The notes under the pieces were generated by a model. The model searched no databases, had not been told where the DNA came from, and saw only the letters and a list, made by a program, of their open reading frames with translations. This document shows positions 37,780 through 47,977 of a stretch of 64,000 nucleotides of DNA, one piece after another. The stretch covers positions 11,396,200 to 11,460,199 of the forward strand of contig CM034315.1 in assembly GCA_019925795.1 (NCBI GenBank), in the 5' to 3' direction. Every line of letters starts with the position of its first letter. Positions within the stretch are counted from its first letter, which is position 1. The position numbers and the translations under genes were made by a program. This stretch comes from Dendrobium chrysotoxum. Its lineage: Eukaryota; Streptophyta; Magnoliopsida; Asparagales; Orchidaceae.

Positions 37780-38076
37780 GGGATTTCCACCCTCGATCCA
37801 CAAGGGAAACATGAAAGGATCACAACAACTGTTACACTGGAGGAGGAAAAAAACTCTTAGGGCAGTGGCAATCCAGGGGTTACTGCATCCTAATCTTGAT
37901 GTTAAACAAGTTGAATATCTTGCAACAAGAGCTGCACCTATTCATCCTGATTCTCAACAATTTAGTTCATATGGTGGAAGAATGGATGTAGACCCACATG
38001 TTTTACCCATTTATGGACAATTCGTGACTTTTATGCAATCCAAAGATACCAGAGAGCTCTTTTACAACTTCCATTA
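37780..38076 (+). pseudogene. Unidentified coding-like segment within the retrotransposon
   Basis: An open frame of about 95 codons, with words NLDVKQVEYLATRAAP, IHPDSQQFSSYGGRMDVD and LPIYGQFVTFMQSKDTREL, sits where pol should be, between gag and the chromodomain. It does not look like gag, RT or integrase. Its even amino-acid composition suggests a captured host exon, but I cannot name the source gene. Confidence 0.4.
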
Positions 38077-40179
38077 AGATAATGTCCCAACCAAGTCTCT
38101 TATGCATAAGTGCTACATAAATTTCGTTCCCCTTAACAAAAAGTTCCTAATTCGTTCTCAGTATCATTGGTTTATTGTTCAGAAGGTACTTATCAAGTGG
38201 AAAGATTTGCCAGAGCACGAAGCCACATGGGAACCTTACGAGCTGATCAGGAGATAGTTCCCATCCTTCCACCTTGAGGACAAGGTAAATTTTTGGGGAG
38301 GGAGTATTAATATGCTTGGGGGGGTGGGGAGCACAGCTAGGAAGAAGGAGCTGTTTAGGAAGGTTAATAATCAAGAGTAAGTTGTTCAGGAAAGTTCCTA
38401 ATTAAGGTTCCTAATCAAGGGAGAGTTATTTAGAAAAGTTTTCTAATTGTATTTATGCTATTTATGAAGTGTTTAATTGATTAGGAATTTCCTAAAATAT
38501 GTTTAATTTTTAAGGAAAGTTTTTTAAATCATGTTTAATTGTTTAGGAAGATTTCTTAAATCATGTTTAATTGTTTAGTAAGATTTCCTAAATCATGTTT
38601 AATTATTTATGAAAGTTTCATAAATTATGTTTATGTTGAATAGGAAGGTTCTATTTATTTAGAAAGATTTCCTAAATTAGGTTTATGCTGATTAGGAAGG
38701 TTCTAATTGTGTTATTGTATTCCAAGGCTATTTAAGAGGGAGTTTGTCTATGGTTTAGGGGGTGATATTGCTGAGTTTATTTTCCTAGTGTTTGTTGTAA
38801 GTTCCTAGCGGCGTCTAGGATTTGTGGGAGAGCTGATCTACCTCTCGAATAGTAGATCAATTGTATCTTGCTTTATTATTGAAGAAGAAATAAGAAAATC
38901 AACTCTATCTTAGTGTTCCTATGTTGTTTTTCTCTTTTATTAGCTATTTTTACATCCAAAGCGCATCAATATCCAAAATAAATATCATAAAAAATTTTAA
39001 TGAGAGGAGAGAAGGTTTGTTGGTTGGAGATAAAAATTGGATGAGAGAAAGAAAAGAAAGGAAATTAATTGGTAAGAGAGAAAGTTCCGTATCCGAAAGA
39101 GAAGAAGGCAGTAGAGAGAGAAAAGAGAATTTGGGAAGAAAACCTTTTCAAACTTAATTAATCATTCAATAATGCAATAAAGCCGTATTTATAAATGTGC
39201 CAGAACAAGATAAGACCAAACTAATTTTACATTAAATCTAATCTAAATCTTAATAATTCCTATAATATAATCACCTAATTTTGAAAAAAAAAAAATAATC
39301 CAACTAAAATTAATTAAAAAATAATTGATAATATTAGAATATTTTTGAAATATTCTTCTTGTGTAGCATCAAATGTACAGGAATTAGGTTTTGTTCAAGA
39401 GACCAAACAACAAGCAACATCCATCATTTGTCAGATTCAGCACCCCAGTGCATAAAGAAACTATGTAGCTGCAAAAATTTTTTGGACAGCACACCATTTG
39501 TCAAGCAAAGAATATTTTACATCAGAATGCTAAATCTCTTTCTAAGGGAAAGCTGATCTTATGCATCCTAGGAGGTACTTTTCTACTCAATTACAGCCAC
39601 AATTACTTGATAGAATCTTGCAGCTGAGCATGATGCTAAGATTTATCACTTAAGAATAAGAAAATGTTTGCATTGCACATTGAAGAAAATTTTAAAAATC
39701 TATGAATAGTTTTGTTACAGTGCACGGATCAAAAACGTTATAGCCTGAGTCAACTATTCTCGGATGCAGACAGGTAAGAAAATATCCAAAATGCTTAAAA
39801 ATAAAAACCAAGAATGCAAGTTAAAACTATTGAATAAAATAGATGAATAACATATTGCTGGCGAAGAGGCCTATATACAAAAAGAAAAAAAAAACTTCAG
39901 AGAATCTTTGAACCGTATCAGCAAAGTTAAAAGCAAAAAAATAAAATTCAAAATAGCCATTTGCCAAAAAGAAAAGATGTTTCTCTTACTGACAACAGTA
40001 AATAATGCATCTCGGACATATTAACTTATGTAGTATCTAGCAAGAAAATAGAAGAAACGTATGAACAGAAAAATGCAATCATAGTTTTTAGATCATACAA
40101 ATTTGAATCACACATAAGCAAAAAAAATTAAGAAATTTGATTTACCAATTTTCTTTCCTATTCCTTTAACACTAATTTA

Positions 40180-40460
40180 TCTAACCATCTAATGGTGTTA
40201 TATTTTCTACCACTTACTGTACATATCCAAAATCTTCTAAATATTTTTTCAACTACATTATATTCAATATATATCACTCCAATTCACAATATAATCAATC
40301 ATAAATGTATTCTTCCTAGTTATAAATATTCCTAACATATTTATTTGGACCACCATCAACTTAGCTATCAATAACTTTTTCATCATCCAACACTCATATC
40401 CATATAACATGGCAGCCTAACTATAATTTTACAAAATATAACTTCAAGTCTTTACATATC
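40180..40460 (-). mobile_element. Decayed RTE-type LINE fragment
   Basis: The minus strand contains a VRL segment and then, after a frameshift, MLYGYECWMMKKLL, the conserved YG-ECW word of RTE-like reverse transcriptase C-termini. It is the diverged partner of 50020-50230. Confidence 0.55.
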
Positions 40461-40583
40461 CTCTTATTATTTAATAATCATGAGCCCCATCATCATTTTA
40501 ACCACCTATCTTTGCACTCTATGTTGACCCCTCTACGCATGCAAAAAGAGGAAAGAAACGGTGATTTAAGCAATGCACGCATC

Positions 40584-41060
40584 GACGCGACACGTCACTT
40601 GAAAGGTTAAACAACCTCCAATTGTCAAATGGACTGCGCCGTTGCAATCAGGACGTCGAGTTCGCCTAAGAAGGGACCCCTCGCAGTCAAATCGGCCGAG
40701 ATCGGTCCAAAGGGACAACTGACACCCAAAATTGACATGCAACGTCGCTTAAACAACGTCTAATCACAAAACTGATTTCGTCGTTGCGTTCGGAATGTCG
40801 CCGACACCCAAAAATCACAATCAACATGTTCAACTGGAGTCGTCCGACGAAATCGACGCATGTCCTGAGGCAATGACGCACAAATCAAGGAAATTGACGC
40901 GCGACGTCACCCAAACAATATCCGATCACAAAACGAATTTCGCAGTTGCATTCGGAACGTTGTCCATACCCAAAAAATGTTATAAGTTTGCCCAATGACG
41001 ATCATGTGCGCAAATCGACGCGAGTTTTGAGACGATTGTGCGCAAATCAAGAAATCACAC
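40584..41060. repeat. Three-copy satellite-like repeat, period ~150-162 bp
   Basis: Units start near 40584 (GACGCGACACGTCAC), 40734 (GACATGCAACGTCGC) and 40896 (GACGCGCGACGTCAC). Each continues with a TCACAAAAC(T/G)...TTCG.(A/C)GTTGC.TTCGGAA segment. The array is GC- and CpG-richer than the intron around it and carries no coding. Confidence 0.65.
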
Positions 41061-41103
41061 TAATCGAGGCAGAATTGACGTTTTGAGCTCTACTATCTAA
41101 TGA

Positions 41104-41120
41104 TGATAATAATAATAATC

Positions 41121-41163
<43 letters not shown>
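41104..41163. repeat. (ATT)n microsatellite
   Basis: About 19 trinucleotide units. Confidence 0.85.
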
Positions 41164-41193
41164 TAATTAAAAAAAATCAAATCAATTGAGGAT

Positions 41194-41359
41194 TTACCTC
41201 GTATCTCCTGCGCCTATTCTGTTCAAATCCCAGATATCCTGTTGGGCGCTCTGCACTGATGAAACGATCAACTCCCGTAAATCCTGCAGCTCCCGCCTCG
41301 GTTGTCGTCCGCCTCGCTAATAATTGAAGATGAAACAGGATTCTCATTTCTTCTTCCAC
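41194..41359 (-). pseudogene. Exon-like gene fragment, 5' end of unknown gene
   Basis: The minus strand opens with an ATG at 41359 and reads to FISAERPTGYLGFEQNRRRR-YE, directly followed by a GTAAAT donor-like site at 41193. It is GC-rich and protein-like but of unknown family; no downstream exon was found. It is head-to-head with the fragment at 41535, 175 bp away, as in a shared-promoter gene pair. Confidence 0.4.
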
Positions 41360-41534
41360 ACTCGACTTCGCACCTCACGATCACATCCCCGCCACCTCTC
41401 TCCTTTCCAGCCGAAATCCACGAACGTCCCTACACCGTCAAAGCTGCTCTTCCTCCCTATCCGCTCTGCTTGCCTTCTCTGCCCCATGGCGTCAGCTGAA
41501 GTAATGTTAGTGGCCCAAAAAACCAAGGAAATCC

Positions 41535-41823
41535 ATGGCAGAAGAGCTTGAGCTCATCAAATCCCATGTATCCTCCTTCGCTTCTTCCCTCGGGTTCGGC
41601 CTCCCTAGCACCTCGGCCGCTAGTGGTGGTGGATTTGACGACTCCGACTTTCGTAAAACCAGACTTTCGTAAAACCAGCCCTCTCAGGCTCCCGAAGTAT
41701 CATGTAAACCAATCTTCCTCCAGCAGCAGCGAGAAGGGCAAATATTCAGAGAAAAATACCAAACCTCAGTCCAAGGCCAAGCCGCACCCCTTGAAAATCG
41801 ATCCCTTTCATGATCCTGATGCG
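41535..41823 (+). pseudogene. First-exon fragment of unknown gene, frameshifted
   Basis: ATG at 41535 starts MAEELELIKSHVSSFASSLG, continues through a Gly/Ser stretch and FDDSDFRKT, then shifts frame because a 16-bp block (ACTTTCGTAAAACCAG) is tandemly duplicated at 41647-41662 and 41663-41678. Beyond the duplication the coding character continues in the frame containing LRLPKYHVNQ, a Ser run, and HPLKIDPFHDPDA. The source gene is not recognised. It abuts an RCD1/SRO-like fragment without an intron. Confidence 0.5.
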
Positions 41824-42030
41824 TGAAGATTTCCAAGCAAAGAAGGCTATAATTGAGATTACACATATAAACCAACAGATTTTGTTGGATTTTGTCCATA
41901 TGCTTCATATAGATACAAAAACAGGTCTTAGCAAGCCTATTGCTTGGATTGATGAGCATGGCAAATGTTTCTTTCTAGAAATTTATCAGAAATCTTGTGT
42001 TGCACGTGGATTCCTCAAGGGGAGATGATG
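41824..42030 (+). pseudogene. RCD1/SRO-type gene fragment (N-terminal WWE-region end)
   Basis: Translation EDFQAKKAIIEITHINQQIL, then LLDFVHMLHIDTKTG and PIAWIDEHGKCFF, matches the segment after the WWE domain of plant RCD1/SRO proteins (stress-response proteins with WWE, PARP-like and RST domains). The PARP-like part is absent. Coding stops at 42026-42028 and non-homologous DNA follows. Confidence 0.7.
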
Positions 42031-42860
42031 CAAGCAAAAATTAGGAAAAACCTAATTTTTGCAAGCAAAATAATAAGCTCTCTTCCTAGGGAAATAAAAA
42101 GATAATCAAAATAACCAAAATGACACTTTTTATAGTATAAAGACTCTTACAAACTTTGACTTACAAACGACACATGGACAAACAGAAAAAAATACACCTA
42201 AAATTGCTTTCATTTGTTTTGAGACGAAAGATACAATTGGAATGAAGCTTGCGGAGAGAAGAAAGAGGTTAGGAGTCCGAGAAGAAAAGAGGAGAAGCTC
42301 GCAAGCTTTCCTAGAAGAGAGGAGGAATGGAACAAGCTCGCAAGCTTTTCCAAAGAAGAACAAACCCTCAGGTTTTTTGGCTCCAAAAATTACATTATCA
42401 CACTATCTCTTTCAATCCAAAAACATTTATACTTATAGGCAAAAGAAGGAAACCAAACAGCCATAGCACCTCCAACTAAACCAATTAGATTTAGGGAAAT
42501 AAAAGGCCAATAGTCACCAAACAGCAGCCCCCAAATCTGGCTCAGGAAACAGGGAAAAAGGCCACGGAAAACCAGCCTGCAAAGGACCCAAAGAGGCAGC
42601 ACAGAGAACGAAACAGCAGGCACGGGAAGCCCAGCAAGAGCCACCAGAAACCGAAAGGGCAAGAGGGGAAACCGAGGGGGATGTTAGGGGAAAAGGAAAA
42701 GCCAAGTTCCATCATAATGAGCTACAACAATACTTCAATCAATGAGCTAAACTTCAGCTCAAAAAGGAGATAACCAGAAACTTCAACATCAGCTCAAAAT
42801 CGAGAACCAAAGCCCAAACCGAAAACAGCCAAGGCTCACCGGAGAATAGTTTTTTTACCC
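42031..42860. other. Unidentified sequence separating two RCD1/SRO fragments
   Basis: Begins with a stem-loop GCAAAAATTAGG-AAAAA-CCTAATTTTTGC (42034-42062). It holds two AAGCTCGCAAGCTTTCC copies (42294-42350) and purine-rich text. It may be an insertion, but neither a clear target duplication nor terminal repeats were found. Confidence 0.4.
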
Positions 42861-42864
42861 CTCC

Positions 42865-43222
42865 TTGCATACATCAGGAGAAATGTTTGGATCAGGAGAA
42901 ATGGATAACGGTGTGGTCTTTTCAAGTGCTTCTGAAAGCTCAAATATTGGATGCCCTTTTCTATGTTGTTCGCCGCAATTTCAACCAAAGTTTCTTCTCA
43001 AGATATGGATCTTGTTAATAAACATTATGAAGAATTCAAGAAGAGACAAATATCTAGGCTCGATCTGGTTAAGAGGTTGAGGCACATCATTGGTGAGGCT
43101 TTTCATATCTACTATAATGAGGCTTCAGCACAAGCTGCCTCCATTGGCGAGACAAGAGGTGTCAAGGTCTGGATGCAAAAAGCTTCAAACAAAGCCTTAA
43201 ATTTGGTGAGCAGAAATATAAG
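42865..43222 (+). pseudogene. RCD1/SRO-type RST-domain fragment, two frameshifts
   Basis: From 42951 the frame reads MPFSMLFAAISTKVSSQDMD, then LVNKHYEEFKKRQISRLD and LVKRLRHIIG, which is the RST domain of RCD1/SRO proteins (it binds transcription factors and TAF4-like partners in the family). Upstream text (SGEMDNGVVFSSASESSN) is in another frame. The family's continuation STIMRLQHKLPP appears in a third frame from about 43110. It is therefore a broken copy. Same strand and order as the fragment at 41824. Confidence 0.75.
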
Positions 43223-43531
43223 TTTTGACGAGTAAGAAGTTTCAATGTGAGCTGACCTCTTCTTGTGGACTTGTTGGTTTAGATGCTTGGATCGAAATTA
43301 AAAGAAAATGAAAATGAAATAGAAAAAGGGGAAGAAAGAATGAGACCAAAAAAAAATGAAATGAATGAAAGACAAAAAAAATGAACAAAAATAGAGGGAT
43401 TTTTGTACATCTATGTCGTCATTTTGACACATCATCGTCATCGTCAGTCCTCGCGCAGGTATAATCTCTCCAAACTCAAAAGCCTCAAACCTTATTTTCG
43501 CAACTCGCGTCGCACCGGAAAACCACCAATA

Positions 43532-43792
43532 CACGCTTTTCTCTAGCGTGGTAGGAAAAGAATCCGGTATGACGCCTACGGCGAGGCGGGTAGGCCCTAT
43601 ACGCGCTTTTCTCTAGCGCGGCGGGGACGAATATAAGTGTCCGTAGACGCCTCAGCACCTATAGGGAAATAACTGGGCATTTCAAGCAGGTACCTCAAAG
43701 ACTCATACACGCATTTCTCTGGCGTGGTGGAATTGAAGATTTACGGCCGTGGTGTTATCCGACATCTACCGTACACGCTTTTCTCTAGCGTG
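43532..43792. repeat. Four 19-nt stem-loops with compensatory change
   Basis: CACGC-N9-GCGTG at 43532-43550, 43708-43726 and 43774-43792; CGCGC-N9-GCGCG at 43602-43620. The loop is TTTTCTCTA in three and ATTTCTCTG in one. Spacing is irregular (70, 106 and 66 nt between starts). Confidence 0.75.
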
Positions 43793-45089
43793 ACGAGAGG
43801 CCTAAACTCCTGGAATTTCCCCTAAACGAGGGAGGCATCGGGAGGCTGCCGAATTTTACAGTGACAGGGAACCTGAACTCAAACAGTTGATGGCGAATAT
43901 GACCTACACAATTTGAACAGGCAATTGAACTTGCAGTTACAGGGGACTTGAGCTCAAACGGATAGCAAGGAATCAGACTTTTAATTAACGAATGCATATT
44001 CACATTAAATACAAATTCTAATTAATGGCCCTAATTATCTAAGTGAAAATCAATGAAGGAATGAAGAACTTATGTTAAAGTTTCAATAGATATGAATTGT
44101 TGACCTATTCATAAATAACAACATAAACCTTCAATGGATATGGTGACTACATCAGTTAATGTGCAAGCACCAGTAAACGGCGAGTGACCTGCAATACATG
44201 TGATAGATCTATGAATGGCAACAACAAACATATAATAAACTTGATGGCTTACCAATGGCACAATGTTTGATTAATCGCATGCTCACAATAGCATCTCCTA
44301 GAAACATGCTCAATGCAACATACAATGAAAGTAAACATCTACCACTAATAATGACTGATGTACAATGAATGTGATTGTTCATTAGCTAATATGCATGAGG
44401 TTATTGGTGATGAACGTAGCCCAGCTAGCAGTCAATGTTAATTTGCATAGAGGCACACCAAATTCTGACAACCAATGATAGCTGCCCTGTAAATACATGT
44501 AGTAGCCCCTATGAATACTAAAAGGGATGCAAGCAAATGTAGCAACTTGCCAATCAGTGTATGCAGAGGAACCGGAGATGAATATAGCTCACTTAGTAAT
44601 CAACATCGGCTGCAAATAAACACATAAATTTACACGCAAGCAATGAGAATTGAAAGGTGATGTGTAGTTTGATTGTAACCAAATACACAGAGGCTTTAGC
44701 AAGTAAATCACCTATGAATAACGATGGCTAATATGTAATATTCATATCAGTCTCGTAAGCAAAAATACAAGTATCTAATAAACATTGAAAGTTGATGCAC
44801 ATGTGAATACAGCAACTTACTGATCAGAATGCATAGAAGAATCATGATGTATGCAGCGCATCATATATAATCCAAAGCAATAAGATGTAGCAAATGCAGA
44901 CACCTGTGAGCAGTGGTATAAGACCAGCTGTATACTTAACATGCAATGTACAAGGAGGATACAAGGGAATTGCAGAAGATAGCAGCATTTACTAGCGATA
45001 GCAGGAGATTCATTGATGCACAATAATCTACCTGTAGAAAGCAACAAGTAGTACATGATAGTCTACCTATATGAAACGGGCAAATGACC

Positions 45090-45410
45090 ATAGTGCGACG
45101 CTACGCCACTAGTTCCGTAACATCCATGCAAGCGAATAGAAGGCCACGCCACCAGCTATCGTAACGTCAAATGAGACCCAGCGCACCACAACGCCACGCC
45201 ATCAGATCCGCAACTTGCATACAAGTGGACAGAAGGCGTGTGCAAATTCCCAAATGAAGCCCTGCTCATTTCTCAGCAATGTCTCATCTGTAAGAAGTAG
45301 CAAATAACTCATAATGTAACGCTACGCCACCGAATCTGCAACACTCATACAAACAGACAGAATGCGTCTACAAAGTCTCAAATGGAGCATCGCACACATT
45401 CTAATTACAG
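45090..45410 (+). repeat. Diverged tandem repeats with ACGCTACGCCACC core
   Basis: The core (ACGCTACGCCACT, CCACGCCACCAG, ACGCCACGCCATCAG, ACGCTACGCCACCG) recurs four times, each followed by a CGTAAC/CGCAAC/TGCAAC and a (G/C)AGA(C)AGAA.GCGT segment. No coding. Confidence 0.55.
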
Positions 45411-46133
45411 TTGCCCGCATAACTGATCAGCATTAAATATTTTGAAATACCTCCACACATACACTGCAATATATATACACACAAATACAAAGAAATGTAT
45501 ATGCAATCATATTCCTGCATGGGCCCCGGCAAGCGTGTTATAGATACATATGTGATGTCTGAGGATGCTGCGTGGGTCAAATGATAAATCCAAGTTCAAG
45601 TCCGATCCTTCTATGCGAGTAGATAAGAGTCGACACGGCTCGAACTATCAAAAAAATATGCGGTCACAGTGTCAACCGAGATATTTATTTTAATACGTTG
45701 ATATTAGGCCTTTAAGGCATGTAACAAAGAAATTTATTAATAAAAGCATAAAGCCTACGATGAACCAGATCCTCTGTCAACAAGCAAACAGAGTCGACGG
45801 GGCTCAATCGATAAAATATAATTGCCCATGAATACCCTGATAATGGCCGTGTTGAACGTAGATCTCAACCGGATGGGTCGATTACATATATTCAAAATGC
45901 CTCCCAGAGGCCCATGAAAATTCAAGATATTAAAATCCAAATATTTAAAAATGAAATTAACCATCAAAACACTTAAAGCAAAACTCATCCACCCTCCACA
46001 ACAGTTTGCCGAGGCAGATAAATTTAAATATCACTTCAGCTCATAAAGAGCAAATGTCTAGTCGAGAATATTACTAAGATTCATTCTTAAATAGTCTCAT
46101 GCCAGTAAGGATGTGACCTGTGTCCTCTAACAT

Positions 46134-46176
46134 GCGGTGCCATTTAACTGGCGGTTTTGCCACTAAATGGCACCGC
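46134..46176. repeat. Perfect 13-bp stem hairpin with inner stem
   Basis: GCGGTGCCATTTA pairs with TAAATGGCACCGC; inside is TGGC-GGTTTT-GCCA. Total 43 nt. Neighbouring text repeats CCAAATGACAC words. Confidence 0.8.
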
Positions 46177-47111
46177 AAGTAAATGGTTAGGACCGGGGCC
46201 CTCTGAACCGGGTGGTTTGACACCAAATGACACTACTAAATTACGGTCACGGTCAGAGCCCGTATGCTCTCCAATGACATCAAATCCTTGAGATATGAAT
46301 CAATAGGATATGATCGATATGGCACAAAGCCCTCTATCAGCTAAGGTGGATTTAAATTTATCCCCTTAGACAAATATTCACCCCAGGTCTACAAGATACC
46401 CTTGGATGAAGCAACTCATGGTTGCCGACAATGATCCTTCTGTCAGGTTAGGTCGACTACCTTCTCTGACTAAGTAGGCCAGGGACCATGATGACCCGGG
46501 ACAACGGAACCATGAGATCTTGATCGAGTCAATCATCCATTCCCCCACCATCCGCTTTAAGTGCAAGATGGTGAAATTTTCAATTTTAAATTTCAATTTT
46601 CAAATATCAAAACCATGTTGTTACTATACACCAGATAACACGTATTTCTACATATCTAATCGACGACTAGCCTTAATCGAAAGTTCTCTCTTGTTATCGG
46701 GTGGGGTAATTAACTATAGAGGCTTGCGCCTATAGGAAATAAGAACTTAGATCATAAATTCCTCACAAAATGAGGGCAAAATCTCTTGGTAGTGTCTAAT
46801 TTCAAACCCAATATGTCTTCTGAAATTTTACCTTGGAACCTAATTCGTTAAAACTCCCCCGAAATAGGGGAGGCCAAGGCACGAATTTTCAGAGCCCACA
46901 CTCTAAAATTTATATTCTAAACAATAATCTCATTCTTTTATATAATAGATATAATATACTTAAACTTATCAGAATTTGATATCACTTCATTTTATTACAG
47001 TATTACCTAAAAATTAATAAATATCAAGTATATCAAATTGAATATCATATTATAAGCCTCTATTTTACTAATTTGAAGCTATTTATCTAATCATCCTTAA
47101 GCTCTTATCTT

Positions 47112-47977
47112 TTTGCTTTAGTCATGGTTGTTCTTACTAGATATTTGCAAGAGGATGTACCCTAGTGTATGCTTTTTGCTGACGATATTCTTCTTGTTGA
47201 TAAGACTAGACAGGGAGTTGAAGGTAAACTCGAATTATGGAGGTCAACCTTAGAGTCTAAAGGTTTTCGTTTGAGTAGATCTAAAATCAAATACATGGAG
47301 TGTAATTTTAGTAGTAATAGATCTAGCGGGGGTTTGTGACTTTGAGCGTTCAAGTCATTAATTAGTACACTCGTTTTAGATATCTTGGGTTTATTGTTCA
47401 GAGTGATGCTGAAATAGATGGGGATGTTATTAGTAGAATTCAAATTGGATGGTTGAAGTGGAAGAATGCTTCCGTTTGTTGTGTGATAGAAAAGTACCAC
47501 TCAAACTTAAGGAAAATTTTAATATGATGATGGTGAGACCTGCAATGCTTTATGACGCAGAATGTTGGCCATTAAAAGAGAAGCATAATATTAAGTTTAA
47601 GAGTTGTTGAGATGAGGATGCTCAGGTGGATGAGTGGATTTACTCTTGGAGATAGGATACAAAACGAGCATATCCGTGAAAAGGTTTGAGTAGCTCCAGT
47701 GATAGATAAGATTAGAGAGAGTCACCTTAGATGGTTTGGTCTTGTAAAACGGCGACCTTCTGATGACCCTATTAGGAGAGTAGATGTATTAGATTTAGAC
47801 TATGTTAAGAAAGGTAGAGTAGACCCAAAAAGACTTGGTTAGAAAATATTAGAAATGATCTTTCTTTATTAGATTTAAATGAGAATTTAACTCTTAACAG
47901 AACACAATGAAAAAAAAAAGGATTTATATAGCCAACCCCACGTAGTGTGATAAAGGCCTAATGTTGTTGTTGTTGTA
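47112..47977 (+). mobile_element. 5'-truncated RTE-type LINE, copy 2
   Basis: It carries the catalytic reverse-transcriptase motif MLFADDILLVDKTRQG (from 47169) and KLELWRSTLESKGFRL. After stops and frameshifts it continues with the same C-terminal protein and 3' end (CCCCACGTAGTG..AAGGCCTAATG) as copy 1, finishing in GTTGTTGTTGTTG. Flanked by a near-perfect duplication AAGCTCTTATCTT (47099-47111) / AAGCTCTTTATCTT (47978-47991). More decayed than copy 1. Confidence 0.82.

Larger units (their letters stand above)
35163..38968 (+). mobile_element. Internally deleted chromovirus-like LTR retrotransposon
   Basis: LTRs at 35163-36035 and 38308-38968 share starts (TGATACGCT versus TAATATGCT) and the ends GCGCATCA. 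A tRNA-iMet-type primer-binding site TGGTATCAGAGTA lies at 36039-36051 and a purine tract GGGGAGGGAG just before the 3' LTR. Between them only a gag start and the end of integrase with a chromodomain (LIKWKDLPEHEATWEPYEL, then FHLEDKV, ~38195-38286) survive; protease, RT and RNase H are gone. It is non-autonomous. A hAT-like element interrupts gag. The flanking pentamers ATGCC and ATATC do not match exactly. Confidence 0.85.

Noticed and set aside
41324..41551. Plus-strand Pro/Ser-rich frames upstream of 41535
   Set aside because: They overlap the leader between two divergent exon-like fragments and show no protein family features.
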